Below are positions 1-12,941 of a stretch of DNA of 64,000 nucleotides, piece after piece (within the stretch, counting starts at the first letter, position 1; each line of letters begins with the position of its first letter). This stretch comes from Zoroaster sp. YZ-2022. Its lineage: Eukaryota > Echinodermata > Asteroidea > Forcipulatida > Zoroasteridae. The notes beneath the pieces were generated by a model. The model saw nothing but the letters and a program-made list of their open reading frames with translations. It searched no databases and was not told the origin of the DNA. Location of the stretch: positions 97,475,056-97,539,055 of the forward strand of contig CM055816.1 in assembly GCA_029582265.1 (NCBI GenBank). The letters run 5' to 3'. The translations under genes were made by a program, and so were the position numbers.

Positions 1-3000
1 TTTTTTTAAATATTGACACTAGCCCAACACATGCTTTTCGAAACTTCATGCTAGATGATAAATCAACATTAAAAAATCACTGCATGAAAATAGTTTGCCA
101 GGGTTGTAGGTAGCCATGTGATCCAACCTATTCCAACGTTATTATGGGCATAAAGTCACAAAGGAGACTGATTTAGGATAGGAAGGGGACTACATGTATA
201 GTAACTGGATTAAACTTGGCTGCAAATTGCAAAGAGCAGGAAGGTGTGGGTTAAATTGTTTGGGGGAGTTGGGGGTTACTAGAAGACACTGAAGCATGGA
301 AGACCATATAAATATTTCCCCTTTCCTTTCCTTCAGCTAATTAGCCTTTCATTAGAAAACAAAAGCTTATAACTTCTACATCACATGATAAAGTTGGAAG
401 AAAGCTTGCATCCGTGCTTTCCATCTTCCACTGCCCACGCAGAAGAGTTTTTGTCAAAAAGTAAGCTAATTCCAATTCAAACAAAATTAAATGTAATTAT
501 ATCCACTGGATCAAATCTGATAATTGTACTTGCCCATTCATTTTGTTTATGGAAAAACCTTTCATTAATTGTTGGATTTAGATGAAGCCAACATTGGTAT
601 TATATGTCTTGGTATTAAGTCTTGTACAAAATAATATATTTAATTGATAGACTGCATGTTTAGATACCGAGAGTGATCTTTAATTTATAATATACTTCAC
701 TTTCAACTCAAGTTTTATAATAAACAAAATATAATGATAAAATTGACAATGAACACAGTAATCAAGCATCTGCCTTATTGCTTATAAAATGTCTTTGTTT
801 TCACCTATATTGCAAATAATTAAAAATCATTTTATAAAATTTGAAAACAAATTCTACATTGCTTTTACATTTTCAAGGTTGTACATATATTGTGGCAAAA
901 TGTCTGGTAGCTGCATCCATACTATAGAATTATGTCAAGCTAAAGATCAGATGCCATTTTGTACATAAATGTTTAGACATTGAAATAATCAAGAGTTATG
1001 TATGGGTGCTTGTATATTGCTAATAAACATTTAGAAATACATATTTATTTTAACTTCATCCGTTTGGTTTGATGACTTGTCTTTTGTGGTTCCCACTCCT
1101 CCCCCCACAATCAATTGGAAACCACTTTGACCTGTATTGCAAACTAATCCCCTAACTTAATGAGTGTACATGGCTCACATGTATACAAGTAAAACTAGAG
1201 CTTAAGTGTTTGTTAGAAACAAACACACGGTGTTCGAAGTCAACTTCCGGTTCAATCAAATTATCATCGATGTCAATATCAATAACTTCATATTGTGCAA
1301 GGGTTTATCATCTTTTATAATAACAATATCAATTTCATATTCAAAAGACATATCAATTTTGCGTTAGAATGTGTTGAATTTGAACTTCCTGTTTGGACAG
1401 GAAGTAAGGTCACATTAGGTGGTTTGAAGGTCATATGACCTCCTCATGATTATGAAAAAATAACAAATTTGTCAACTTATACATTAAATTGAAGCTATGA
1501 GATATGACCTTTTAAAATTTGTAAAAATCGTTACTTCGTAAAGCCACTAATTGGACCATTGGCAAAGCATTTATGGTAACTCATTTCACAAGAATTACAA
1601 GTTATTAATGTAAGGAATTCAATTGTGTTTTTGTTTTCTAATAGGTCATTTAGTTCTTGAGATATTGGCTGTTGAACTTGGAAATGTTGTGAGATTTAAG
1701 CAGTAAATTACAAATTAACAAGTGTGACTTGGAACACAATATTTTTTATTTTAAATATTGACACTAGCCCAACACATGCTTTTCAAAAACCATGCTAGAT
1801 GATAATCAACATTAAAATCACTCACATGAAAAATAGTTTGCAGGGTTGTAGGTAGCCAGATCAACCTATTCAACGTTATTATGGGCATAAAGTCACAAAG
1901 TTGATTTAGGATAGAAGGGGACTACATGTATAGTAGCTGGATTAAACTTGGCTGCAAATTCAAAGAGCAGGAAGTGTGGGTTAAATTGTTTGGGGGAGTT
2001 GGGGGTTACTGAAGACACTGAAGCATGGAAGACCATATAAATATTTCCCCTTTCCTTTCCTTCAGCTAATTAGCCTTTCATTAGAAAACAAACTTTATAA
2101 CTACTGCATGATAAAGTTGGAAGAAAGCTTGCATCCGTGCTTTCCATCTTCCACTGCCCCCACAGAAGAGTTTTTTGTCAAAAGTTAATAATTCCCAATT
2201 CAAACAAAATTAAATGTAATTATATCCACTGGATCAAATCTGATAATTGGTTGCCCTTTTCACTTTGTTTATGGAAAAACCTTTCAATTTTAGCTTTAAA
2301 TGAAGCCAACATTGGTATTTATCTCTTGGTATTAAGTCTTGTACACAAATAAATTTAATCTTTATTTATAATATACTTCACTTTCAGGTTAAGTTTATAA
2401 CAAAAATATAATGATAAATTGACAATGATAGTGACACTGTAATCAAGCATCTCCTTATTGTGATATGCTAATAAACTGTCTTTGTTTTCACCTATACTGC
2501 AAAGAATTAAAAAATAATGTATACAATTTGAAAACAAATTCTACATTGATTTTTACATTTTCAAGGTTGTACATGATTGGCAAAATGTCTGTAGCTGCAT
2601 CCATACTACAGAATTACAACCTAAAGATCAGATGCCATTTTGTACATACATTGTTAGACATTGAAATAATCAAAAGTTGTATGGGTGCTTATGGGGGAAT
2701 TGCTAATAAAGCAATGAAATACATATTTATTTTTAACTGTCTGTTGGGTTTCATGACTTGACTTTTTGTGGTTACACACTTCCCTCCCCACAATTGAAAC
2801 CACTTTGTTGACCTGTTTAACCTAATTGTAAACAATCTAGAAATGAGTGTATGGTCTTACACATGTAACAAGTGAAATGACTTCAGTGTAAAATGAACCC
2901 AACCATGATCCTTTGTTGACAAGAAAACATAATATATATCCACTGGATCAAATCTGATAATTGGTTGCCATTTCACTTTGTTTGTGGAAAAACCTTAAAA

Positions 3001-3600
3001 TTTTTGATTTAAATAGCCAACATTGGTATTTATCTCTTGGTATTAAGTCTTGTCCAAAATAAATTTAATCTTTATTTATAATATACTTCACTTTCAGGTT
3101 AAGTTTATAACAAAAATATAATGATAAATTGACAATGATAGTGACACTGTAATCAAGCATCTCCTTATTGTGACATGCTTATAAACTGTCTTTGTTTTCA
3201 CCTATACCGCAAATAATTTAAACATTATTTATAAAATTTGAAAACAAATTATACATTGATTTTTTACTTTTCAAGGTTGTACACATGATTGGCAAAATGT
3301 CTGCAAAGATCAGATGCCATTTTGTACATAAATTGTTAGATATTGAAATAATCAAAGAGTTGTATGGGTGCTTGTAAATTGCTAATAAAGCAATGAAATA
3401 CATATTTATTTTAACTGTCTGTTGGGTTTCATAACTTGACTTTTGTGGTTACACACTTCCCTCCCCCACAATTTAAACCACTTTGTTGACCTGTTTAACC
3501 TAATTGTAAACAATCTAGAAATGAGTGTACATGGTCTTACACATGTAACAAGTGAAATGACTTCAGTGTAAAATGACAACCATGATCCTTTGTTGATGAA
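1..3600. repeat. Tandem duplication array A (about 2.5 copies)
   Basis: A unit beginning near position 7 (AAATATTGACACTAGCCC) starts again at 1754, and the second copy runs on to about 2930. The stretch 2221-2900 is then repeated once more at about 2935-3590. Copies are very similar and differ mostly by one-base insertions and deletions in homopolymers. Copy 1 carries an extra 540 bp (about 1195-1735) that copy 2 lacks. No frame stays open across the copies, so I see no gene here. Either this is a local tandem duplication or imperfectly corrected long reads were stacked during assembly. Confidence 0.8.
1195..1735 (+). repeat. Interspersed repeat R1, insertion in array A
   Basis: This segment interrupts copy 1 of array A and is absent from copy 2. 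About 250 bp of it (1195-1450, with the marker CAACTTCCGG and a TTTGAAGGTCATAT motif) recurs in inverted orientation at about 11330-11550. That identifies a dispersed repeat family, but I cannot name it. No ORF or clear terminal repeat is visible. Confidence 0.55.
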
Positions 3601-4199
3601 AACAGAATCAACCTGCATTTATAATAAATGTTCGCTCTGTTTGTACGATTTAGTTACAGTTCAGAATTGGTGATATTAAGTGGTTGTCATTGGAATCGTT
3701 AATTTTAGTATTAAATGTCTGCCCCCTCCCCCTCCCCCAAGTTCTTGGTGATGGCATGTACATTTTTTTTTCTTTCTAAAATTCTTTGGTCTATCATTGC
3801 AGCACTATAGAATCCAAGAACTAGAGGAAGGGAGGGCAAACAAGCAATAAAAGTATAAGGGGCCTAAATTACCAATTCCATTGACTGACGACTGGTGCTT
3901 CATTATGTCGAAAATCATACCCAGCATCAATTCTGCATAGCTGAAGTTGCAAGATGTTTCTGTCCTTTCTAAAGAAAAAAGATTGAAAGATTGAAAAATA
4001 GGACTAGGGAGCTTAGATTTAAATAAATGTTGTTTAACTGACATGGATTGGAAAGGTGGTTATCAGATACAGCCCTTCTCTTGGACTGAAATGCCAGTAC
4101 TGCTATAGCCCAAATAATAACAAATTATACTAAACCTTAATTTTTGTAATAAACAACCATTAAAACTAAATGAAATGTTCATCATTGGTATGAAGACCC

Positions 4200-5335
4200 C
4201 TTCTCAAACGATCTGTTAACATAAGACGTTAAACCATACCAAGATTGTTGATGACTTGAACAGTTACGATACTGCATTTGGATGTGGTGTCAACGCCGTG
4301 TTGGGGTACTATTGGCTGGAACTCAGTCTGAGCCATGATACATCGGAGTCAACATGCTGTAAAAAATAATAGTTAAGTTTTATGGAAGTACATGGAATAA
4401 AGTATTTGAAATTTCTGAGAAGTTCTAATTTATGTGTGTGAGGAAAATAATATGTCACAGTGAACATGCTGTAAGAAATAATAGGAAGGTTTTATAAGTA
4501 CATGGACCAAGAATAAATTATTTGAAAATTCAGAGAAGTTCTAATTTATAGGAATGGGGAAAATAGTGTATAATTTTAGAGCAGCTGGACCATTGAAATT
4601 GAAAAGGGCATTGATTTGTTTTCAAAATTGCACACAATTATTCTTGACAATGTGTAATAAATTTAAGAAATGTTCTCGCACGAAACTCTCATCAAAAGAG
4701 AAAGGTATTTAAGGAAATTGCAGAGTCAAATATACTCATATAATTTCATGTGATTGTGATGTGAGTGATGTCTGAGAGAGGCCTCGGGGAGCAGGACCTA
4801 CAAGTACATGTATTGTGTCATGAATATTGTGCATTTTTCCTGTGAAATAATTGTCTATGTAAGTTTATTTGTATCTGAGATTGAGAAGGGTACAAAATTA
4901 AGGAAAAGTGCAGTAAACAATCGCTAGGCTACTTATTTAATTTGTGCACAAACTGAAGATTTTTGGAGAAAACAAAAATTACAAAATATATGGCATAACA
5001 TTTCTACTGAATAATTGCCATAACCTTAACAACTAGTTTCCTATCCTTATTTATATTCTAAATACATTTTGGTGACATCTGTTCATATTTTGTAATAGTT
5101 GTTTACTGTCAAAGTGATGTTCACGTAGGCCTAACTAACGTTAGTCATGTTGGTTAAACAGGCACAATGCAACGACGAATGGACAGCTTAAAAATGGTTT
5201 TCTTGTATAAAAACACGAAGATAAATACAGGAAATCCTCTTAAAAGTAACTCAAGATACTTACTCTTTTTATGACCGTGTACTGTTGGCGATCCATTTTA
5301 CAGCCTAAAAAAGACATCTGGGCCATGGGCACCAC
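4200..5335. other. Spacer inside array B, no gene seen
   Basis: AT-rich sequence without a credible ORF. It contains a short internal repeat: a segment with AACATGCTGTAA followed by AGTTCTAATTTAT occurs at about 4350-4435 and again at about 4463-4555. Confidence 0.5.
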
Positions 5336-5336
5336 A

Positions 5337-5460
5337 CACGCAAACAGCGTCGATATCGATTGTACATATGCGGCTCCATTGTAACCAAATATCGTGTACT
5401 GCACGATATTTGGTTACAATGGATCTACATGTACAATCGATATCGATGCTGTTTGCGTGT
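5337..5460. repeat. Long near-perfect hairpin (about 59-bp arms)
   Basis: The arms at 5337-5395 and 5402-5460 are reverse complements with only a few mismatches and a loop of about 6 nt. The arm includes CGATATCGATTGTACAT and CCAAATATCGTG. This could be a fold-back MITE or a precursor of a small RNA. It sits in a locally CpG-richer patch. Confidence 0.85.
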
Positions 5461-5588
5461 ACACGCATGCCATAGACCGAACAGCGCCTCGTATTGCGCC
5501 TTGCGGCGCTATACGATCTTTGATTCTTTCATGCAACGTATATGAAACGTTTTAAATATTTTACTTTTTAGCGTAATTCGACACCTGA

Positions 5589-5607
5589 TGACGTAATCAT
5601 GACGTCA
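5589..5607. promoter_or_regulatory. Pair of CRE/ATF-like sites
   Basis: TGACGTAA at 5589-5596 and TGACGTCA at 5600-5607 lie within 20 bp. The second is the palindromic CREB/ATF consensus. No gene start is evident nearby, so a regulatory role is inference. Confidence 0.3.
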
Positions 5608-5754
5608 TAGAAAACGGTTTCGTCAGCTTGTTATGTTCTGTTCATGTGTTAAGTTTGAAGGCTGTAAATGCTCAGCAAGGATGCCTTTGTTGCCGGACAG
5701 TCGCCACTGAGAAAAAGAAGTAAAAAAAAAAAAAAAAAACCAGTACAAAAACAA

Positions 5755-5836
5755 TAGGTGTTCGCGCTGCGCTCTCGAACACCTAAAAAAAACAGTATAA
5801 CACAATAGGTGTTTGCGCTGCGCTCTCGAACACCTA
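5755..5836. repeat. Two tandem identical-type hairpins
   Basis: Two 31-nt palindromes (5755-5785 and 5806-5836) share stem TAGGTGTTCG / CGAACACCTA and loop CGCTGCGCTCT. They are separated by 20 nt of A-rich DNA. The second copy has one stem change (TTTG for TTCG) that weakens a pair. Confidence 0.85.
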
Positions 5837-8800
5837 ATTACTTCAGTGTAAATGAACCCAACCATGATCCTTTGTTGACAAGAAAACAGAATCAATTTGC
5901 ATAATACATGTACGCTCTGTATGTACGATTTAGTGACAGTTCAGAATGGGTTACATTCAGGGGATGTCATTGGAATCAGTAATTTTGGAATAAAATGCCT
6001 GCCCCCCCACCCCAAGTTCTTGGTGATGGTATGTACTGCCACTGGTGATAAACTAACACATTTGTTTTCTAAAATTATTTGGACTATCATTGCAGCACTA
6101 TAGAATCCAAGAACTAGGGAGGGGAGGGGCAATAAAAGTAAGGGCCCAGACATATGTTTGATTCAAAATTACCAATTCCATTGACCAAAGACTGGTGCTT
6201 CATGATGTCGAGAATCACACCCAGCATCAATTCTGCATCGCTGAAGTAGCAAGATGTTTCTGTCGTCTTTCTGAAAAAAAAGATTTAAGAGTGAAAAGAG
6301 GTAAGGGCTTAGATTTAAATAAATTCATAACATTATCAACAATCACTGTGAAATAAGGTTAAACATTGTTTAACTGACAATGATTGGAACGGTGGTTATC
6401 AGATAGACCCCTTCTCTTGGACTGAAATGCAAGAACTGCAAGAGCAAAAAATAATAACAAATTATACTAAACTTATTTTGGTTTGGTAATAAACAACCAT
6501 TAAAACTAAATGAAATGTTAATCATTGGTGTTTGATAATGAACATTAACTTCAACCCTGTAACAAGTTAACATTAGATCTCATGAAAAATAGCATAAAAA
6601 CTAAACTGAAATGTATTAAAAATAAGGTGCTCCCCTCGTGTTTCACAAAGTTATATCTGGTAACATCTTGTATTTTTACATAATTCTTTTTGTTTTTGTT
6701 TCAGTAAGATAAAAGCACTTTGGACAAAATAATTTGGTCATTGGGCTATGTGTCCCAACCAAATAAAAATGTTTGATAATATTTTGCGAATATGATAATC
6801 TAAACTAAAATTGATGCTTCCTTTCACCATTTTTTCCTGTCAAATATGTAGAGTATGTAATCAGGGGTTAGGCAATTTCACATAATTGCCAGGCGACATT
6901 GTCATGATTGTGTTCATCATGTACACATGTCCATCATGTTCTGTCTACAGTTCAGAATGGTACATTCAGGATGATTGGAATCAGTAATTTTGGAATAAAT
7001 GCCTGCCCCACCCCAAGTTCTTGGTGATGGTATGTACTGCCACTGGTGATAAACTAACATTTGTTTTCTAAAATTATTTGGACTATCATTGCAGCCACTA
7101 TATAATCCAAGAACTAGGGAGGAGGGGCAATGCAAAAGTAAGGGGCCCAGACATATGTTTGATTCAAAATTACCATTCCATTGACCAAAGACTGGTGCTT
7201 CATGATGTCGAGAATCACACCCAGCATCAATTCTGCATCGCTGAAGTAGCAGATGTTTCTGTCGTCTTTCTGAAAAAGATTTAAGAGTGAAAAGAGGGTA
7301 AGGGCTTAGATTTAAATAAATTCATAACATTATCAACGATCACTGTGAAATAAGGTTAAACATTGTTTAACTGACAATGATTGGAACAGTGGTTATCAGA
7401 TAGACCCCTTCTCTTGGACTGAAATGCAAGAACTGCAAAAGAGCAAAAAATAATAACAAATTATACTAAACTTATTTTGGTTTGGTAATAAACAACCATT
7501 AAAACTAAATGAAATGTTAATCATTGGTGTTTGATAATGAACATTAACTTCAACCCTGTAACAAGTTAACATTAGATCTCATGAAAATAGCATAAAAACT
7601 AAACTGAAATTTATTAAAAATAGGTGCTCCCCTCGTGTTTCACAAAGTTATATCTAGTAACATCTTTGCTATTTTTACATAATTCTTTTGTTTTTGTTTC
7701 AGTAAGATAAAAGCACTTTGGACAAAATAATTTGGTCAATTGGGCCTATGTGTCCTGGAACCAAATAAAAATGTTTGATAATATTTTGCGAATATGATAA
7801 ATCTAAACTAAAATTGATGCTTCCCTTTCACCATATTTTCCTGTCAATATGTAGAGTATGTAATCAGGGGGTTAAGGCAATTTACATAATCGTTGCCAAA
7901 CGACATTGTCATGATGTGTTCATCATGTCACATATCCATCATGTTCTGTCTACAGTCATGAATATTATCATAGTTGATGTACTTGAATCAGCATACTTGT
8001 GAATAAAATGCTCCCGTTCTGCAAGTCTTGGTGTATGTACTGCCACTGGTGATCAAACTACAACATTTATCAAAACTATTTGGACATCATTGAGCACTCA
8101 TGCATGAATCCAAGAACTAGGAGGTAGGCAACAAAAGTAAGGGGCCTAGAATATGTTTGATTCAAATTACCAATCCATTGACTCAAAGACTGGCCATCAT
8201 TAGAGAATCGACATCCAGCATCAACTCTGCATCGCTGAAGTAGCAAGATGTTTCTGTGTCTTTCTGAAAAGATTTAAGTGAAAGAGTAAGGCTTAGATTT
8301 AAATAATTCATGATCATTTTTCAACATCACTGTGAAATAAGGTAAACATTGTTTAACCTGATAATGATTGAACGGTGGTATCAGATAGACCCTTTTGCTT
8401 GACTGAAATGCAAGAAACTGCAAGAGCAAAATAATAACAATTATACTAAACTTATTTTGGTTTGCGTAATAAATAGTTATTGCAAAACTAATGAAATGTT
8501 AATATTGGTGTTTGATAATGAACATTAACTCAACCTTAATAAGTTAACATTAGATCTCAAGAAAAATAGATAAAACTAAACGAAAATTATTAAAATAGGT
8601 GCTCCCCCCGTGTTTCCAAAAGTTTTATCTGAAAAACTTTATTTTTTCATAATTCTTTTTTTTTTGTTTCAAAAAAAAAGCACTTTGGCAAAATTTATTT
8701 ATGTGTCCCAACCAAATAAAATGTTTGATAATATTTTGCGAATATGATAATCAAAAAAAATTTATGCTTCCCCCTTTACCCTTTTTCCGCAAAATGTAGA

Positions 8801-8878
8801 GAAATCGGGTTGGGATTTTCCATATCCAGCATTGTCATGATTGTGTTCATCAGGGACATGTCCATCGTTCGTCTACAG

Positions 8879-9010
8879 ATGGCAATGCAAACAATATTGA
8901 TCATGATTGAGATGCTCACCCAGAATCCAGTTGTCCAGATAGATGCTGCTGGCCGGTTTGTTCAGTCTGTGCCTTTCTCCATGGTTGATCCAAGGTCTAT
9001 CGCCTACTAG
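8879..9010 (+). CDS. Possible terminal coding exon of an unidentified gene
   Basis: An acceptor-like TCGTCTACAG ends at 8878. It is followed by 43 open codons and a TAG at 9008-9010. The encoded tail (ending PFSMVDPRSIAY) has a mixed, protein-like composition, unlike the low-complexity ORFs around it. The same TGTCTACAG motif also ends the preceding ~1 kb repeat copies at about 6950 and 7955, so array B may be duplicated intron lying upstream of this exon. I do not recognise the protein. No upstream exon is identified, and an ATG directly at the exon start is coincidental or the real start. Confidence 0.35.
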   Translation: MAMQTILIMIEMLTQNPVVQIDAAGRFVQSVPFSMVDPRSIAY

Positions 9011-11329
9011 GCATTGTCATCACTTTGGATCATTTTGGGACGTCGACGTGCATCTGGTTGCAATCGAATCCAGGAATTTGTGATCGTTCGTGTTTTACAA
9101 CAAAGGATACAAATGTAAAACTGAAACCTTGTTCCTCTTATTACAATCACGACGGTGTGTAATGCAGAGGTACCATTAAATAATCGCAATTCCGTACAGG
9201 TTTCAGGTCTTTAGACTACTGGAAATGCGTATACGTGACCTTTGACCTTATTGTTGTTTTGTTGACATTTTCAGAAATTTACATGATACCCAGATTTAGT
9301 TTTTGAAGAAACCTCCAAAGGATTACCATCATTCTATCGATCCCATTTTTGCACTTTAGGGGTGTGTCCCTTTAAGGTAAACCTTTGGGAGTGTTGTAAA
9401 CAAACCTTCGAAGTTAAATTGTCATCGGCTGGAGTAGATCAGTAATAGTGAAAAATGAGTAGGATTTATTGACATAAAACATGTAGGTTTCAGGCCGTAA
9501 TATTTAAAATTAAATGTTTTCCTGTACATGTAACCAGTTACTGTTATGATGTATTGAATTTCATGCTAATAATGGGTTGGGGATTGAATTGACACATGTA
9601 TCTAATATAATTTTATGTATTGTGTTTACTGGGTTTTTCTTGGATGTCAGAACAAAAAATGCCATATAAAAGCGCAGGGTTTAAAACCCCGTATTTTCTG
9701 TCTCATCAAGTTTTTTATTTTATCCATTTCTGGATCATCTACTACAAAATTTTTAAAATTAAATTAGTTGATACCATACTTTACAGTGTCCCTAAAGTAG
9801 TGATGTGGTCCATGTATTTGTTTCTTCCATGGCTACTTTTATTCCCTTGTAGTGAGGGGAAGAAACACCTTAAAATCAAACATTTCACAAATTGATTGTT
9901 GAAGTATGCCAGAAATTCCAGAATGAGGTTACCATGGGCTCTAACTACTTTTGGCAATACATAGATCTGTGTTTTTTTTGAAAGAGTAGATGTAAACAAG
10001 CATTTGAAATTGAAATCATTTATTTTATCTTCCAGCGTAAGAAGAAAGAAAACCCCCAAAGTACAAAATGACTCACAAGATATGTGGTGAATAGAGGAAC
10101 CCAACACACTAGAAGTTACTACTGCAGGAAATTTGATGTGTCCATTATTCAGAAAGAACAAATCGTACTTTTTTAAAAAAATGGGCAGAGCACAGACCAG
10201 ATTAGAAGTTTTTAAGATTGTCAATACTAGCATTGCCCCTTTGGTAAACATTATTCTGAGACACCAAGCATATTTTTGGGGAAATTTAATTGTTTACAAT
10301 TGCTTGAATTTAAAAACGGTAAAAAAGGGTTTTTAGGGCAGAGTTTAAATACAAAAAGAATTACTTGATTTTGGGAAAAGATCCAGATTGTGCAATGGAA
10401 TAATGTTTTAATTTTAATCAAAGCATCAATGAACTTCCCACAATGATTGTTTAATAACCAAAAACAGTCTAGGGAACAACAAATGGTAAGTATTGTTTTC
10501 CCAAAATTTTTGGATGTTTATTTAAAATTGGTTTTGGGAATAACCAAATTATATGTTTCATTAACATTAATAAATAAAAAATTAAAAGATTAAGGCCTAC
10601 TGTTTTAAGCATTATTCTGGTACAGAACTTTAAAACTTAAACATTAGACTAACATGGTTGTATCCTGGGTTGTGACATCATGGTTAAGGCATCAGATATC
10701 GAATTACACTAAATCAAAGTTAATATTTCAAAATATCATATCCATGAACCACAAAGATATTTTAAATTACTAATCTCGATGAGACTTATTGAACAAAAAA
10801 CATAGTTCCAAAATTTACAAGCCTTAAATTTAACACATACTTATACCATACATAGTTGCCATAATTTATGACATATGTTTCAGGTAAAGTTGTGATGTCA
10901 TGTTGACGTCATCAGATAGCGAAATACAGAATTTTTTAATTTTTCCCAAATCTATCTCATAAACCACAAAAGATATTTACAAATCTTTGCATCATCTTAC
11001 AGATCTTGAATTATGTACATTTCGTACAGACATGATCCAATCAGACTTCTTTCCGGTCGAAACTGGATAGGTATATGCCTTCAGTGGACGAAATTACTAT
11101 TGACAGGGCCCTTTTTTAAATATGACGTATCACATATCATTCCTTTTGGCAAATACTCAAAAGTATAGGAAATTGAATAAAGGGAATAAAGTGATAGTGA
11201 CATCTTATTTCCCGAAAATGTTTGACAACATCATAAAATTTAAAGAGCGCCTCAGTGGCATTTTTTTTAAAGGGATTATTTTCCAACTTAGAAATTGAAC
11301 CAAAGCAAGTATAACGTTATTTTTTCAGA
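9011..11329. other. AT-rich stretch, no supported gene
   Basis: Several ORFs exist, the longest being a 156-codon minus-strand frame at 9781-10251, but their composition is what AT-rich DNA gives by chance. A short dispersed motif (GTGA-CATCATG-TT-A-GTCATCAGATA-CGAA type) occurs twice in direct orientation at about 10670-10720 and 10890-10930, suggesting an old interspersed repeat. Confidence 0.5.
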
Positions 11330-11550
11330 TCATGGGGAAAGTTCATTGTTAATAATTATATGACCTTCAAATCACTTTCGATCTTTACCTCCAAAAAATT
11401 GACCAAAGTAAACACATTCTAATGCAAAATTTTTTTGAATAGAAATTGATATTAAAATAATAAAATATGATACACCTTTGCAAAATATGATATTGACACC
11501 GGAAGTTGACTCACCGTGTTTTGTTCAAACAAACTTAAGCTCCAGTTGAA
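11330..11550 (-). repeat. Interspersed repeat R1, inverted second copy
   Basis: This is the reverse complement of the block near 1195-1450. Shared landmarks are the CAACTTCCGG segment, the TTAGAATGTGTT segment and the TTTGAAGGTCATAT segment, in the same order. It is diverged by substitutions and indels. Confidence 0.6.
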
Positions 11551-11559
11551 TGTTGTGTT

Positions 11560-12925
11560 CGTTTGTAAACGCTGCACTTCGCATCGAATTAACTCTGAGA
11601 TTATCCTAGTCATATTCATTATTTTTTTTAAATTTAAAAGATTATATTTTTAAGATTTTAATTTAAGGGAAAAGCATTAACTTTTATATCGAAAGTTTCC
11701 ACTTCTGAGCAAATATTTACTTTACAAAACTTTGATATTATTTCTATATGAAATGTAGCAAAATACACATTCTAAATACTGAGGTTCATTTTAAATCAAA
11801 GTTATTTGAGGAAACCTATCGGTTCAAGATGAAAAAATTTTTTCACTTTATAAAGAATAAGTTATTTCACCCGTATATTTTAGCATATAATGAATAAAAT
11901 GAAGCACCAGGACAAAAAAAAGTATATTTGATTTGAACTACTATCCCAAGAAATTTAAGTTTATTTCATTGTTGTTAAAAGCTATAGGTTCTAAAAGTTT
12001 ACTCGGTTAAATTTTCCATTTTTTTTCAAAGATTTTTATAGAGCTAACGATACTGTTTCCCGACTGGGACCGTAAATGTCGCATATTTTATTATATAGTA
12101 TAAATTTAATTTGGGTAAACTTTGAATTTTATATTGAAACAGTTTTTAGTGTTTAGAGCGCCAAAAAGCTTCCTTGTACAAAACTTTTCATTTCGTTTGA
12201 AACAAATTTCGTTTGAAACAAATTTCGTACGTGCTGGAAGTGTTGTTGAAAACTAACTTTATCTCGAGTGGAGAAGGAATATGATATCGTTGGATCACAA
12301 CCACCCCCCCGAATGTGAATAAATATCATCGGTTTTCAAAAATTTTTACAAAAATGAACAGTATGCAGGTGCTTGATTAAACATGAAAAAGGTAGTTTAA
12401 GGCCCCTGATCTGAGTATAACTCGATATTTTCGAAAAGAGGTATTGTTTGTAAAATTTATCTTTATCTATATAGCCGGATGTTCGTAAATGTTTTTTGTT
12501 GTAAGACGAGAAAAAACTTGCTTGCTTCTTCGATGGGGACCGTAAATGCTCGCCATATTTTATTATATTAAAATCATTTAATTTCAAACGTTAAAAAATT
12601 GGCATACCGTGATTATTGATATCTCTACCTAATGATCTTTAATTTGAAAATCAATTCATAAATGTACCAATTTTAAGATTGTTTCGTAACGATTTTAAAT
12701 TCCATTATACATACTATCTCCAACGATTTATCTTGTTTTGGAAAAAACGTTTAAAATAGTACACGGTTTACCATCGCAAAATTTCACTCGTAGAAATGTA
12801 TATCATTTTAAAGATTGACTACAACGGAATAATGATAATGCTGTGTTGTTGTTTTCGTCGAAAAATGCGTTGATTACTAACATATTATTATTATTCAATA
12901 AAACTTGTTCCTTCATGCAAAAAAA
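11560..12925. other. AT-rich stretch with a duplicated 60-bp motif
   Basis: No gene is supported. A segment around GGGACCGTAAATG, followed by CATATTTTATTATAT and a TTTAATTT tail, occurs at about 12065-12115 and again at about 12536-12590. At 12190-12225 a 16-bp unit (TTTCGTTTGAAACAAA) is repeated twice. Confidence 0.5.
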
Positions 12926-12941
12926 TCAATTTGATGGCGTT

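Larger units (their letters stand above)
3640..8878. repeat. Tandem duplication array B (four copies of an approximately 1 kb unit)
   Basis: The unit starts with CAGTTCAGAAT followed by a CCCCAAGTTCTTGGTGATGG landmark. It occurs at about 3655, 5937, 6949 and 7951. Copies 2 and 3 (5937-6948 and 6949-7950) are close to identical over about 1 kb and differ mainly by homopolymer indels; copy 4 is more decayed. Copies 1 and 2 are separated by unrelated DNA (about 4200-5840). Each unit holds a core of about 100 bp that reads open on the minus strand between AG and GT dinucleotides (for example 6180-6280), which may be a duplicated exon. Confidence 0.75.

Noticed and set aside
385..2352. Similar 66-71 codon ORFs in the two copies of array A
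   Set aside because: They are copies of one non-coding repeat segment; the frame is lost between copies by indels.
9781..10251. 156-codon minus-strand ORF
   Set aside because: Phe/Leu/Ile-rich composition typical of random AT-rich frames, no domain, no promoter or splice context.
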